This document shows positions 25,521 to 35,079 of a stretch of 64,000 bases of DNA, piece by piece (position 1 is the stretch's first letter; each line of letters opens with the position of its first letter). Below the pieces are notes generated by a model that worked only from the letters and a program-made list of their open reading frames with translations, searched no databases and was not told the DNA's origin. The translations under genes and the position numbers were made by a program. Source of the DNA: Acidimicrobiaceae bacterium (GTDB lineage: Bacteria; Actinomycetota; Acidimicrobiia; Acidimicrobiales; Aldehydirespiratoraceae); NCBI GenBank assembly GCA_009842325.1, contig VYFQ01000003.1, forward strand, positions 49,459 to 113,458, written 5' to 3'.

Positions 25521-27596
25521 TCACTGTGGCAGGGCGGTTAGCTCGCGGTGGTAGGGGGTTGTGTCGGAGTTGTCGGTGGGGGCTTCTAGTTCTTCGGCGT
25601 AGCGGCGGCCTTCCCAGACGGCGGCGGCGATGGTGCTGGGGGCTAGGGCGTCTCCGATGGCTCGGACGGTGCGCAAGCCGTGGTCGGGCCACTGTTCGTG
25701 CCGGGTGAGCAGGTCCTGGAACAGGGTGTCCTCGGGCAGGCGGGCGGTGACTAGCAGCACGGCGTCAGCGGCGACGCGGCTCTCATGTCCCGTGAAGGTG
25801 CACTGGGTGAGCAGTTCGGTGTCGAGCACGGCGGAGATGGCAGTCGATGTGTGCAACTCGGTTCCGGCCTCGATGAGTCGGGCTTGGATGCGGTGCTGTT
25901 CCATGGTGTTGACCGTCCATGCTGAGACGACGGCCTCGGGCGTAATGAGCGCCACTTCGTAGCCTTCGGTTCGCAGCAGCTCGGCTAGGGCGCCGCCCAT
26001 GTAGTAGTGGTCGTCGTCGTAGATGGCCACCCGGCCGCCATCGGGGCGGGCGCCGGCCATGACCTCGTCGGGTGTGAGTACCGGCATGGCGCCGATGGGC
26101 ATGGTGTCGGGGCGGGTGTGCCAGCGGCCTACGCCGTCGCGCCGCCACACTGAGCCGGTGGCCAATGCGATGTGGTCGAAGCCGTAGGACAGGGCCTCCT
26201 CCGCAGTCATGTCGCTCTCTAGGTAGTGCTCGACACGGTCGAGCTTGGAGATCTGGCCGAGGCGGTAGTCGACTACTCGTATCCACTCGGCCAGTCCCGG
26301 CAGGCGGGCTTCGGCTGCGACCCGGCCTCCGAGCACTCGCGACCTTTCGACCAGCACGACCTCGTAGCCGCGTTTGCCGAGCGCCATAGCGGCTTCCAGG
26401 CCGGCGGGCCCGGCGCCCACCACTAGCACCCGCTCATTGGCGTGACGAGGCCGGTAGGTCTCGGGGTGCCAGCCCCGGCGCCATTCTTCGCCCATGGACG
26501 GGTTCTGGGTGCACCGGATGGGAGACATGGTGAAGTCTCCGGACACGCAGATGTTGCAGCCGATGCACTCGCGAATGTCCTCTGGGCGGCCCTCCTCAAT
26601 CTTGCGGGGAAGGAACGGGTCGGCGATCGAGGGCCGGGCCGCGCCGATGAAGTCCAAGATCCCCTGACGCACCATCCGAACCATCGTGTCTGGCGAGGTG
26701 AACCGGCCCACACCGACCACCGGCTTGGACGTGAGCGCCTTGAGGCCCCGCACCCACTCCTCCTGGTGGGCTTCGGCGCTGAAGCGGGAGGTGATGCTGT
26801 CGTCCTCCCAGCTGCCGGGCACGAAGTCCCAGAGGTCCGGCAGTTCACCCAGCTCGCCGATGACGGCCTCGATCTCGCTCCGGTCGATGCCGTGTTCGTG
26901 GGCTGACTCCTCGACGGTGATGCGGCAGCCCACCGCGGCCCGGCCGTCCACCTCCTGAACGGTGTCCTCCATCAGCTCCCGCAGGAGCCGCATCCGGTTC
27001 TGGAGGCTCCCGCCGTACTCGTCGGTTCGCAGGTTGTAGCGGCACGACAAGAAGTGGTGGACGCCCCCGAGCGCATGGCCGGCGTAGACGTACACGACGT
27101 CGAAGCCGGCTCGCAGTGCTCGGTCGACCGCTTGACGGTGCCAGCGACGCAGGTCGGCGATGTCGCGCTTGGTCATGGCGCGGGCCTGCACCGGATCGGC
27201 TGTGAAGGTGGCCACGGGTAGGTGCACCGGGCCCAGCGGCGCGACCCGGGAGTGCAGGTTGGGGCCGTTCATTCCGTTGTAGGCGAGTTCGATGCCTGCC
27301 AGCGCGCCGCAGTCGTGGACCCGCTCGGCCATCAGGGCCAGCGCTGGGATGTCGCAGTCGTCCCAGATGCGGGCCTCGATGAACGGCGTGATCTCCGACG
27401 TGTAGTGGATCTCGGCTTGCTCGGTGCACACCACCGCCCAGCCGCCCTCGGCCTTGACGGCTCGCATTTCTGCGTGGGCCGCCGGGTCGCGGTAGCCCAT
27501 CCCGTTGCAGTGGGGCACTTGGAAGAACCGGTTCTTGGCAACCAGCGGGCCGATTCGCACCGGCTCGAACAGGATGTCGTATCTGGGATCTCGCAT
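25521..27596 (-). CDS. trimethylamine/dimethylamine dehydrogenase-like flavoprotein
   Basis: 691 residues. The N-terminal TIM barrel starts RDPRYDILFEPVRIGP and has Cys30 in FQVPHC, the site where trimethylamine dehydrogenase binds FMN covalently. A 4Fe-4S site (CIGCNICVSG, then RCTQN) follows, then FAD/NAD-like Rossmann domains (VLVVGAGPAGLEAAMAL). The order matches trimethylamine and dimethylamine dehydrogenases, which oxidatively demethylate tertiary or secondary amines and pass electrons to ETF. The true substrate is unknown; related enzymes demethylate betaines and methylated amino acids. It is the last gene of a nine-gene leftward operon that starts with an amine-type ABC importer. Confidence 0.85.
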   Translation of the reverse strand: MRDPRYDILFEPVRIGPLVAKNRFFQVPHCNGMGYRDPAAHAEMRAVKAEGGWAVVCTEQAEIHYTSEITPFIEARIWDDCDIPALALMAERVHDCGALAGIELAYNGMNGPNLHSRVAPLGPVHLPVATFTADPVQARAMTKRDIADLRRWHRQAVDRALRAGFDVVYVYAGHALGGVHHFLSCRYNLRTDEYGGSLQNRMRLLRELMEDTVQEVDGRAAVGCRITVEESAHEHGIDRSEIEAVIGELGELPDLWDFVPGSWEDDSITSRFSAEAHQEEWVRGLKALTSKPVVGVGRFTSPDTMVRMVRQGILDFIGAARPSIADPFLPRKIEEGRPEDIRECIGCNICVSGDFTMSPIRCTQNPSMGEEWRRGWHPETYRPRHANERVLVVGAGPAGLEAAMALGKRGYEVVLVERSRVLGGRVAAEARLPGLAEWIRVVDYRLGQISKLDRVEHYLESDMTAEEALSYGFDHIALATGSVWRRDGVGRWHTRPDTMPIGAMPVLTPDEVMAGARPDGGRVAIYDDDHYYMGGALAELLRTEGYEVALITPEAVVSAWTVNTMEQHRIQARLIEAGTELHTSTAISAVLDTELLTQCTFTGHESRVAADAVLLVTARLPEDTLFQDLLTRHEQWPDHGLRTVRAIGDALAPSTIAAAVWEGRRYAEELEAPTDNSDTTPYHRELTALPQ

Positions 27597-27616
27597 GTGA
27601 ACTCCTGTGGTCCGGC

Positions 27617-28888
27617 TCAGCCCCGGATCTGGCGCCCCCCGATGACGACCTCGGTGAGTAGGGGAGCGCCGGGCGCGAGGAACATCTCGTTGGGATGGGG
27701 GCAGTCGAGCACGATCAAGTTGCCGCGTTTGCCGGTGTCCAGCGATCCGCAGCGGTCCTGGAGGCCGAGGCTGTAGGCCGCGTTGAGGGTGGCGCCGACG
27801 ACCACCTCGGCCGGTGTCAGCCGGAACCACGGCGCAGCCAGGCCCGTGGTCTGCAGCAGCGATGTGGCGTGGATCGATGAGCAGTAGTCCGTCGCGATGG
27901 CGACAGGCACGTCGTTGTCGATGAACAGCCGGGCGTTGGCGCGCCGGTCGGTCATGTAGATCAGCTCGGCAACCGGCAACAGAACCGCGACCGTCTGGGT
28001 CGATCCGACGTCGCGGATCTCGCCGTCGGGTGTGTAGGTGAGGTGCTCGGCAGACACGGCCCGCTCGCCTGTAGCGGTGGCCCATCCCTGAGAGGGTTTC
28101 CAGGCGTCGGCGTGAACTCGCGGCGGGAGTCCCATGTCGCGGCCTAGGCGGATGAGTCTCTGGGCCTGGGCCGGCGTGAACAGGCCCTCCTCCACGGTGA
28201 CGTCGTGGAACTGGGCGATGCCCTGTCCGGTCACGGCGGGCAGCATCTTGTCGGCGATGAGGTTGGTGTAGTCCTCCCCGGCCGCTGGTCCGCCGTCGCC
28301 CGCCCCGATATCCCGCGGCACGACGTGGGCCCCCAGAAATGTGATGACGAGCTCCAACGGCGTCACTTGGCGGGAGTCTTCGAGCAGGCGCAGCTCCCGC
28401 AGCTCCTCCTCCACAGTCAGGCCGTAGCCGGACTTAACCTCGAGGGTGGTCACACCGCCGGCCACAATCCTGCGGTAGGCGGTGTCGAGCCTGGTGCTCA
28501 GGTCATGGTCCGAGGCGGCCCGGCTGGCGACAACGCTCGACCAGATGCCACCGCCCCGGGCAGCCACCTCGGCCAGCGAGGCACCGCCGAGGCGTTCGGC
28601 GTACTCCTGGTGGCGCTCGCCTCCGAAGATCGGATGGGAATGGCACTCGACCAGGCCGGGAAGCACTGTCCTGCCGGTCGCGTCGAGCCGTGTAATCGCC
28701 GGGTCGCCCCATTCGGCTAGAACCTCTCCGGTGGGGCCGGCGGCGACGATCAGCCCGTCGCGGATGGCGACGGCACCATCGGCGATGACGTCCATCTCGT
28801 CCTGGAGTGCACCGGAGCGGGGCTGGCCGCGGTCGCGAACCAACGCCAGAGCGGCCGCGCCCACCACGTTCAGGTCCTGGCCGGTCAT
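27617..28888 (-). CDS. hutI: imidazolonepropionase
   Basis: 423 residues of the amidohydrolase superfamily. Metal ligands appear in VECHSHPIFGGER, in HADAWKPS and in ATDYCSSIHATSLL, together with the family stretch VKSGYGLTVEEELRELRLL. HutI hydrolyses 4-imidazolone-5-propionate to N-formimino-glutamate in histidine degradation. No other hut gene is in the window, so it may act on a related imidazolone in this operon. The ATG overlaps the stop of the upstream ridA as ATGA, and the trimethylamine-dehydrogenase-like gene follows 20 bp later. Confidence 0.9.
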   Translation of the reverse strand: MTGQDLNVVGAAALALVRDRGQPRSGALQDEMDVIADGAVAIRDGLIVAAGPTGEVLAEWGDPAITRLDATGRTVLPGLVECHSHPIFGGERHQEYAERLGGASLAEVAARGGGIWSSVVASRAASDHDLSTRLDTAYRRIVAGGVTTLEVKSGYGLTVEEELRELRLLEDSRQVTPLELVITFLGAHVVPRDIGAGDGGPAAGEDYTNLIADKMLPAVTGQGIAQFHDVTVEEGLFTPAQAQRLIRLGRDMGLPPRVHADAWKPSQGWATATGERAVSAEHLTYTPDGEIRDVGSTQTVAVLLPVAELIYMTDRRANARLFIDNDVPVAIATDYCSSIHATSLLQTTGLAAPWFRLTPAEVVVGATLNAAYSLGLQDRCGSLDTGKRGNLIVLDCPHPNEMFLAPGAPLLTEVVIGGRQIRG

Positions 28889-29295
28889 TTCGGGATCACC
28901 GCGATCACATCGATCTCCATGAGCCACTCGGGCTGAGCCAGCCCGCTCACCACGAGCCCGGTGGAGACCGGATGGACTCCGCGCAGCCAGCGGCCCACCG
29001 TCTGGTACACCAGCTCCCGGTGGCGAGGATCGGTGAGGTAGATCGTGGTCTTGACGATGTGGCTCAAGTCGCTGCCGGCCTCGCGCAGCAACTGCTCGAC
29101 ATTGGCCATGGCCTGCTCGGCCTGGGCCGCGGGATCGCCGAGGCCGACGAGGTTGCCTTCGAGGTCGGTGCCGACCTGTCCCCGCAGGTACACGGTGCCG
29201 TTGGCGACCACCGCGTGGCACAGGTCGTTGTCGAGCTTCTGGTTGGGGTAGGTGTCGCGGGTGTTGAACGGCCGGATGCGCCGATGTGTGGTCAT
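28885..29295 (-). CDS. RidA/YjgF-family enamine/imine deaminase
   Basis: 136 residues of the RidA fold: FNTRDTYPNQKL, VYLRGQVGTDLEGNLVGLGD, QAMANVEQLLREAGSDLSHIVKTTIYLTD, and a C-terminus with WLMEIDVIAVIPK. RidA proteins hydrolyse reactive enamine or imine intermediates from flavin- and PLP-dependent amine oxidations. Its place between a flavin monooxygenase and a flavin dehydrogenase fits clean-up of imines formed by those enzymes. The start is five bases after the stop of the monooxygenase gene, and its stop overlaps the hutI start. Confidence 0.88.
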   Translation of the reverse strand: MTTHRRIRPFNTRDTYPNQKLDNDLCHAVVANGTVYLRGQVGTDLEGNLVGLGDPAAQAEQAMANVEQLLREAGSDLSHIVKTTIYLTDPRHRELVYQTVGRWLRGVHPVSTGLVVSGLAQPEWLMEIDVIAVIPK

Positions 29296-29300
29296 GGCGG

Positions 29301-30575
29301 TCACTCCTGTGCTTGCGGCGACCGCTGCGCGGCGCCGACGCGGGTCAGGTAGCTGTTCTGTGAGGCGATGTGGTCCGCGAGGAGCTTGGCGTCCTGCCAC
29401 ACGCCGAAGATGAACGACGAGCCCCGGCGGGTCTGCCACGGCAGTCCGAGGAAGTAGATCCCCGGCACGGCCGAGATGCCGCGGTGGTGCACGGGTCGGC
29501 CGGTTTCGTCGAAGGAGTCGACCTTCAACCAGCTGTAGTCGACGCGATAGCCGGTGGCCCAGATGATCGAGGTGACATCGTGCTCGTGCAGATCAAGCTC
29601 GAGCACGGGGTCGGTAACCCAGCCGGGATCCGGACCGATGATGCGGGCCTCCGGCTCGGCGGGCAGGTCGAGGCCGTTGCGGGCGATGTAGGCGTCGGCC
29701 TCGTCCAGCACCGACAGGTAGTTGGCGTCGCCGCGGGCCAGGTTGTCGCCGAGGTCCGGAGCGAACCTCAGCACGCCGTTGTCGAATGACTGGGTCATCC
29801 CGACCAGAGCGATGCCTTCGGCGGCCATGTGTCGGAAGTCCACGGTGTGTCCTCCGTGGGCCCCGCTGACCGAGATCGTCACATGCTCCAGTCCCGGCTC
29901 GGCTGCCGGGGCGTCCCATTTCTGGAGCACGCCCAGCCACCAGACGTAGTCCTGGCCGCGGTAGCTGCGGGGGGGCCGGTCATGGGGCCCGACCGACAGG
30001 AACACCCGCCGGCCTGAGCGCAGCAACTCGTCGGCGATCTGCACCCCTGACGAGCCCGCTCCGACCACCAGCACCGCGCCGTCGGGGAGTTGCTGAGGGT
30101 TTCGGTACGACATCGAGTGCAGTTGCATCACCTCGGCGTCGTCGGGCACGACCGGCGGTATCACTGGCTGCTGGAACGGTCCGGTGGCGGCCACGATGCT
30201 GCGGGCGTCGAACATCCCGTTGGACGTGTCGACGCGAAACCCGAGCCGGCCGGTATGGTGGCGGACCTCTCGCACCTCCACGCCGCAGCGCACCGGGGCC
30301 TCGATCTGCTGCGCGTAGGCGACGAAGTAGTCGGCGACCTCCTCTTTTGACGGGAAGCCGTCGGGGTCGCTGTCAAAGGCCAAGCCAGGGAACCTGTCAT
30401 GCCAGGCAGGCCCGTTGGTCACCAGGGAGTCCCAGCGCGCCGAGCGCCAGCGCTCCGCGACCCGGCCCCGCTCAAGCACGACGTGGGGCACGCCGTGGCT
30501 GCTCAAGTGCTCGCTCATCGCCAAGCCGGCCTGGCCGCCGCCGACGACGACAGTGTCAGTTGATTCGATCGACAT
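29301..30575 (-). CDS. flavin-containing monooxygenase (CzcO/FMO-like)
   Basis: 424 residues. Two dinucleotide-binding motifs are seen: FAD site VVVGGGQAGLAMSEHL at residues ~9-24 and NADPH site VLVVGAGSSGVQIADEL. WRSARWDSLVTNGP and the late ATGYRVDYSWL motif are also typical of class B flavin monooxygenases. These enzymes add oxygen to soft nucleophiles such as N or S. With the amine importer and the amine dehydrogenase in the same operon, N-oxygenation of an amine is the likely role, but the substrate is not shown. Confidence 0.87.
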   Translation of the reverse strand: MSIESTDTVVVGGGQAGLAMSEHLSSHGVPHVVLERGRVAERWRSARWDSLVTNGPAWHDRFPGLAFDSDPDGFPSKEEVADYFVAYAQQIEAPVRCGVEVREVRHHTGRLGFRVDTSNGMFDARSIVAATGPFQQPVIPPVVPDDAEVMQLHSMSYRNPQQLPDGAVLVVGAGSSGVQIADELLRSGRRVFLSVGPHDRPPRSYRGQDYVWWLGVLQKWDAPAAEPGLEHVTISVSGAHGGHTVDFRHMAAEGIALVGMTQSFDNGVLRFAPDLGDNLARGDANYLSVLDEADAYIARNGLDLPAEPEARIIGPDPGWVTDPVLELDLHEHDVTSIIWATGYRVDYSWLKVDSFDETGRPVHHRGISAVPGIYFLGLPWQTRRGSSFIFGVWQDAKLLADHIASQNSYLTRVGAAQRSPQAQE

Positions 30576-30602
30576 ATCTTGGTCCTCGTGGGGGATTGGC
30601 GC

Positions 30603-31772
30603 TTATGTACTGGCGCTCGTGGCGTGGCGGATTGCGGTGTGGGCGCCTGCCGGTGTGCAGTAGGCGCCGATGATGGCCGTCAGTGTCGTGCAGGCGCCCG
30701 ATAGCTGGTCTGTGGTGACGAACTCGTCGGGTCGGTGGGCGTCAGCGATGTGGCCCGGTCCGAACACCACCGCGGGCACCGACAAGTACTCGGCGTAGAG
30801 CCCGGCCTCGCAGCCGAACGGCAGGCTCCCGGCACAGTCGCGGCCGATCACCTCGGCGAGGAACTTCACCTCCGGATGATCCTCGGAGGTGTGCAGAGCC
30901 GGGTAGCGGGCATCGCAGACCACCTCCACGGCCCCTTCGAGCCCGGCGAGAGCGACCCGGGCGACCTCGACCTGCGCCCAGACGTCGGCGAGGATCTCAT
31001 CGGGGTCGCACGAACGGCGGTGACGGCACTCGAAGCTGAGCTCGGCCGACGGGGCGAGCACGTTGACGGCCGCTCCGGCGTGCAGCGTTCCCACATTGGT
31101 CGACGCGCCGAGTTCTGCGGCGCGGGCGTTGACTTCGATCACGGTCCGCGCCACCGCGACGATCTGATCGAGGGAATTGGTCCGAGTCGGCGCCAGGCTC
31201 GAATGACCCGGAATACAGTCCGCCCGCACCGTGTAGGCGACCTTGCCTGCATGCGAGGTGCGCAGGGTCAACCCCGTCGGCTCGCCGACCACGACGATGG
31301 CAGGCTCCACGAAGGGGTCTACGGCCAGCCGCTGGAGCAGGGATGCGACACCGGCGCAGCCAATCTCCTCGTCATAGCTGAGGCCCATGTGCAGCGGCGC
31401 CGACCATCCCGACGGGTCACAGCCGAAAGCGGCGGTAAGCGCGCAGGCGATGAACCCTTTCATGTCGGCTGTTCCTCGGCCCAGCAGCCGGTCGCCGCAG
31501 CCGGTCAGGGTGTAGGGGTCCGTCGCCCAGCCCGGCCCCGCCGCCACCACGTCGGTGTGCCCGCACACGAGCACGCCGCCGGGCGCTTCCGGCCCGAAGC
31601 GCAGATGCAGGTTGGAACGGCCTGCCGGACCGTCCACGCGGTGCACGGCTGCCCCGACCTCTGCGGCGCGCTCAGCCACAAGGTCGATCAGGGCGGCGTT
31701 GGGTGTGCGGCTCTCGGTCGGGAACGCCACCAGGGCGGCCAGCAACTCGACAGCTTCGTCGCGCAAGGACAA
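30603..31772 (-). CDS. M20-family amidohydrolase, acetylornithine deacetylase-like
   Basis: 389 residues of the M20 zinc peptidase family. Zinc and catalytic motifs include VLVCGHTDVV (His-x-Asp), GRGTADMKGFIA (second metal site) and SYDEEIGCAGV (general base Glu-Glu), with the dimerisation domain in the middle (CIPGHSSLAPTRTNSLDQIV). ArgE and its relatives remove N-acyl groups from amino acids and polyamines. TTG start at 31770-31772 with a strong AAGGAG six bases upstream. It follows potD, separated by a strong hairpin. Confidence 0.88.
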   Translation of the reverse strand: MSLRDEAVELLAALVAFPTESRTPNAALIDLVAERAAEVGAAVHRVDGPAGRSNLHLRFGPEAPGGVLVCGHTDVVAAGPGWATDPYTLTGCGDRLLGRGTADMKGFIACALTAAFGCDPSGWSAPLHMGLSYDEEIGCAGVASLLQRLAVDPFVEPAIVVVGEPTGLTLRTSHAGKVAYTVRADCIPGHSSLAPTRTNSLDQIVAVARTVIEVNARAAELGASTNVGTLHAGAAVNVLAPSAELSFECRHRRSCDPDEILADVWAQVEVARVALAGLEGAVEVVCDARYPALHTSEDHPEVKFLAEVIGRDCAGSLPFGCEAGLYAEYLSVPAVVFGPGHIADAHRPDEFVTTDQLSGACTTLTAIIGAYCTPAGAHTAIRHATSAST

Positions 31773-31802
31773 CGGGATCTCCTTAGGAGCAGGCGCCGAC
31801 GG

Positions 31803-31831
31803 GGGAGGGGAGGTCTGAGACCTCCCCTCCC
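31803..31831 (-). terminator. hairpin between potD and argE genes
   Basis: Eleven perfect GC-rich pairs: GGGAGGGGAGG (31803-31813) with CCTCCCCTCCC (31821-31831) around a 7-nt loop TCTGAGA, whose bases can extend the pairing further. No U-run follows on the minus strand, so full termination is doubtful. A role in mRNA processing or in stabilising the binding-protein message, as in other ABC operons, is more likely. Confidence 0.6.
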
Positions 31832-31853
31832 GGCGCGGCCCAAGCGGTGCCGC

Positions 31854-33107
31854 CTAACCGGCCGAGAGAACCTCGGACCAGGTCTCGGCGAAGATGGCGT
31901 GCGACTCGTCGCGTACCTGCCACGTGAGACGCTCACGGATCTCGTCGGTCAGTGTCAGACCGCTTCCCTCGACCACCTCGTAGTAGCCGTCCGACAGCAG
32001 CGGCGGCACGGTGAGGTTCGGCGTGTAGCCGATGGTGAACTCGGTGATGAGCGCGCCGATGTCGGGTTCGAGCATGTAGTTGATGAGCACATGCGCGGTG
32101 TAGGGGTCGGGTGCGTCGGCGGGAACGACCATCCCGTCCTGCCAGATGATGCCGCCCTCGTCGGGGATGATGTAGCGGATGTTTGGATTGTCCAGGTAGG
32201 CGATCCCGGCCGCGAATCCCCAAGACATGGCGGCGAGGACCTCGCCGCTGGCCAGGTTGCCGATGTAGTTGGCCGAGTCGAACCCGGACACGCAGTCGCG
32301 TGCTGCCAGGATCAGGTCTAGGGCCTGCTCGTGGGCGGCGGGGTCGGTCTCGTTCCAGTCGTAGCCCAGGTACACGAGGGCTGAGCCAATCACCTCGCGC
32401 TGGTCCTCCAGCAGTGACGACTGGCCGCACAGCGGGTTCTGGTCATAGATGACGCTCCAGCTCGTGGGCGGCGTGTCGAACGCGGTGGCGTCGTAGGCGA
32501 AGCCGGTGGTCGAATACTGGTAGGGCAGCGAGTAGACGTTGCCCGGGTCGTAGTAGGCGTCCATCTGGTTCGGATCGAGGTTGGCCGCGTTGGGGACCAG
32601 GCTCAGGTCCAGTTCGGCCAGCAGCCCCTGGTCGGCCATGATGCCGATGGCGTAGTCGGTGACTATCACCAGGCTGTAGCCGGAGTTGCCGGCGTCGACT
32701 TTGGCGATGGCCTCCTCGTTGGCGACGTGGGTGTCGAGGGTGACGGTCACGCCGCACTCGGCCTCGAACATCTCGAGGATGGCCTCGTCGATGTAGTCGG
32801 CCCAGTTCAGGAAGTTGATCGAGTCGCCGAGCCGTGCCGGGTCGCCGCACCGTCCGGTGACCGGCGCCTCAGCGGCCGGTTCATCAGCGGGTTCGGGTTC
32901 CTCGGGCTCAGGGGTCTCGTCGGGCTCATCAGCGGGCTCGGGCGCCTCCGGCTCGGCTGGCGCGGCGGTGACTTCGGGCTCGGCTGGAGCCGGGGCTTCT
33001 GGCGCGGCCTCCTCGTCATCGTCCCCGCATCCGGCCGCGAGCAGTGCGCCCACGGCCACCACGGCCAGTAGTCGTAGCAACGCGGAGCGTTTGGTGAACA
33101 GGTTCAT
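31854..33107 (-). CDS. potD: spermidine/putrescine-type ABC transporter substrate-binding lipoprotein
   Basis: 417 residues. A lipoprotein signal peptide ends in lipobox LLAAGCGDDDE, followed by a ~65-residue Glu/Ala/Pro low-complexity spacer and then a PotD-like periplasmic-binding fold (INFLNWADYIDEAILEMFEAECG, PNAANLDPNQMDAYYDPGNVY, VLINYMLEPDIGALI read across residues ~95-330). The protein would be tethered outside the membrane and deliver a cationic amine to PotBC. The ATG overlaps the permease stop. Polyamine is the default ligand of the family; the catabolic genes downstream suggest another amine is possible. Confidence 0.88.
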   Translation of the reverse strand: MNLFTKRSALLRLLAVVAVGALLAAGCGDDDEEAAPEAPAPAEPEVTAAPAEPEAPEPADEPDETPEPEEPEPADEPAAEAPVTGRCGDPARLGDSINFLNWADYIDEAILEMFEAECGVTVTLDTHVANEEAIAKVDAGNSGYSLVIVTDYAIGIMADQGLLAELDLSLVPNAANLDPNQMDAYYDPGNVYSLPYQYSTTGFAYDATAFDTPPTSWSVIYDQNPLCGQSSLLEDQREVIGSALVYLGYDWNETDPAAHEQALDLILAARDCVSGFDSANYIGNLASGEVLAAMSWGFAAGIAYLDNPNIRYIIPDEGGIIWQDGMVVPADAPDPYTAHVLINYMLEPDIGALITEFTIGYTPNLTVPPLLSDGYYEVVEGSGLTLTDEIRERLTWQVRDESHAIFAETWSEVLSAG

Positions 33108-34030
33108 GTTTCCTCCCAGGTGTGTTGTGGACTGTGTTGAGGATCAGGAAGGGGCGCCTCACCGCTGGGTGAGTCGCCCTGGCGGAATTGGCGCAGCCGC
33201 CGTTTGGAGGCGCCGGCCTGGATCGCGAGCGCGCCGACCAGAAGCAGTGTGGATGCCGCGAAGATCAGCGTTGAGATCGCGTTGACCTCGGGGCTGATCG
33301 TTCGCCGCAGTTGGCCGAACACCTCGATCGGCAAAGTGGTGGCGCCGGGGCCGGCCACGAAGAAGGTGATCACGAAGTTGTCCAGCGACAGGGTGAATGA
33401 CAACAGCGCGCCGCCGAGCACCCCCGGCGCGATCGACGGCAGCGTGACCCGCCAGAACGTGGTCCAGGGGTTGGCACCGAGATCCTGGGCAGCCTCCTCG
33501 ACGGCCGGGTCGAGGTTCCGCAGGCTGGAGCGGACCACCAGAGCCACAAAGGCGGTGCAGAACGCGACGTGGGCGATGACGACCGTGGGCCGCCCGAGTC
33601 GCAGAGCGTCCGCCGCGCTGCGGCCGAGCAGGTCGTTGAGCCGGCCGAGGACGAGCGAGAAGAAGGCCAGCAGGGCTACTCCGGTGACGATCTCCGGTGC
33701 GATCACCGGCAGGTACACCACCTGTTCGGCCGCGCGGCGTCCCCGGAAGACGTGACGGTCAAGCGCCAGCGACAGCATCGTGCCGAGGACCACCGCGATG
33801 GCAGTGGCGGTGACCGCTATCAGGATCGAGTTCAGGGTGGCCGACTTGATCTGGTCGTTGTCGGCGAGCCTGGCGTACCACTCGGTGGTGAACCCGGTCC
33901 AGCGTCCACCGGTGCGGGCCTCGTTGAAGGAGAACAGCACCAGCACGAACACCGGCAGGTAGAAGAACAGGTACACCAATCCAGCGGTAGCGCCGATGGC
34001 CGCTGCGGGGCCTCGCCTGGTGGCGCTCAT
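33104..34030 (-). CDS. potC: ABC transporter permease, PotC type
   Basis: 308 residues with about six transmembrane helices, starting with GLVYLFFYLPVFVLVLFSF and ending with ISTLIFAASTLLLVGALAI. The cytoplasmic EAA loop reads EEAAQDLGANPWTTFWRVTL, which docks on the ATPase. It forms the channel with PotB. Four-base ATGA overlaps at both ends place it in the potABCD operon. Confidence 0.92.
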   Translation of the reverse strand: MSATRRGPAAAIGATAGLVYLFFYLPVFVLVLFSFNEARTGGRWTGFTTEWYARLADNDQIKSATLNSILIAVTATAIAVVLGTMLSLALDRHVFRGRRAAEQVVYLPVIAPEIVTGVALLAFFSLVLGRLNDLLGRSAADALRLGRPTVVIAHVAFCTAFVALVVRSSLRNLDPAVEEAAQDLGANPWTTFWRVTLPSIAPGVLGGALLSFTLSLDNFVITFFVAGPGATTLPIEVFGQLRRTISPEVNAISTLIFAASTLLLVGALAIQAGASKRRLRQFRQGDSPSGEAPLPDPQHSPQHTWEET

Positions 34031-35079
34031 AGCAGGTCGGCTCCGTCACGGCGTCCGACCACGAAGTAGAGGCTCAAGATGGTGATGAGGCTGAACAGGG
34101 TGGCTACGGCCGCGCCGAGGGGCCAGTTGAAGGCCTCCCCGAACTGCAGGTCGAGCAGGTTGGCGATCATGTTGGTCTTGCCGCCGCCCAGCAGGGTCGG
34201 CACGAGGTACTGCGAGACCGACAGCACGAAGACCATGACCGAACCCACCGTCAGGCCGGGCCGGATCAGCGGCACGAACACGTCCAAGAAGACCTGTGGG
34301 GGCTTGGCGCCGAGGTCTCTGGCTGCCTCCATCTGGGCCCGGTCGGAGCGTTCGATGGCCGCGTACAGAGGCAGGACCATGAACGGCAGAGCCGTGTAGA
34401 CCAGCCCCAGCAGCACGGCGAAGCGAGTGTTCAAGAAGACCTGGCGGTCGAGTCCGAGGCTTTCGATGGCGTTGTTCAGCGGGCCGGTGTTGGACAGCAC
34501 GAAGCGGATCGCGAAGGTCCGCACCAGCATCGAGGTCCAGAACGGGATCATTACCGCCACCAGCAGGGCGTTCTTGGTGATGCGGCTGCGGCGGGAGCTG
34601 ATGAACACCGCCAGCGGCAGTGCCAGCCCGATGCACACCGCGGTGGCCCACACCGACCAGACCACCGACCGGGCGAACACCGCGGTGTAATTGTTGTAGG
34701 AGCTGGCGAGGTGGTTGATGCCCGCGAGCCCGCCCAGTGCAGTCGCGACGACGAGTGCGCCGCGGGCGCTGCGTCGCAGGTATCGGGCGCCTGCCACCAG
34801 CGGCAGGGTTGCGATCGCTGCGGCCGCCAATGCCCTGACCGCGGCTGAGCCCAGGGTCCCCCAGTCGGCGTCGGAGCGTCGTCCCTTGGAGGTGATCTCG
34901 TCCCAGGCGTCGCCGGTGAGTTCCCAGATGACACCTCCGCCAAGTTTCGGGGTCAGCAGCGAGTAGACGACGATCAGCGCGCCGGGAACGATGTAGGCCA
35001 GCGCGATCCAGGTCAGGCCGGGGGTCAGCAGTGCCGCGATGCGCCTGCGCTGGCGCTGGGCGGAGGTGACGAGCGCCAT
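34027..35079 (-). CDS. potB: ABC transporter permease, PotB type
   Basis: 350 residues. The start ATG at 35077-35079 was chosen because its A overlaps the potA stop (TGATG) and gives ALVTSAQRQRRRIAALLTPG; a longer in-frame start is possible. Hydrophobic helices run through the protein, and an EAA loop is present (EAARDLGAKPPQVFLDVFVP). A ~75-residue insertion after the first helix (residues ~45-120, with a hydrophobic helix AAVRALAAAAIATLPLVAGA) makes it longer than E. coli PotB. It pairs with PotC. Confidence 0.9.
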   Translation of the reverse strand: MALVTSAQRQRRRIAALLTPGLTWIALAYIVPGALIVVYSLLTPKLGGGVIWELTGDAWDEITSKGRRSDADWGTLGSAAVRALAAAAIATLPLVAGARYLRRSARGALVVATALGGLAGINHLASSYNNYTAVFARSVVWSVWATAVCIGLALPLAVFISSRRSRITKNALLVAVMIPFWTSMLVRTFAIRFVLSNTGPLNNAIESLGLDRQVFLNTRFAVLLGLVYTALPFMVLPLYAAIERSDRAQMEAARDLGAKPPQVFLDVFVPLIRPGLTVGSVMVFVLSVSQYLVPTLLGGGKTNMIANLLDLQFGEAFNWPLGAAVATLFSLITILSLYFVVGRRDGADLL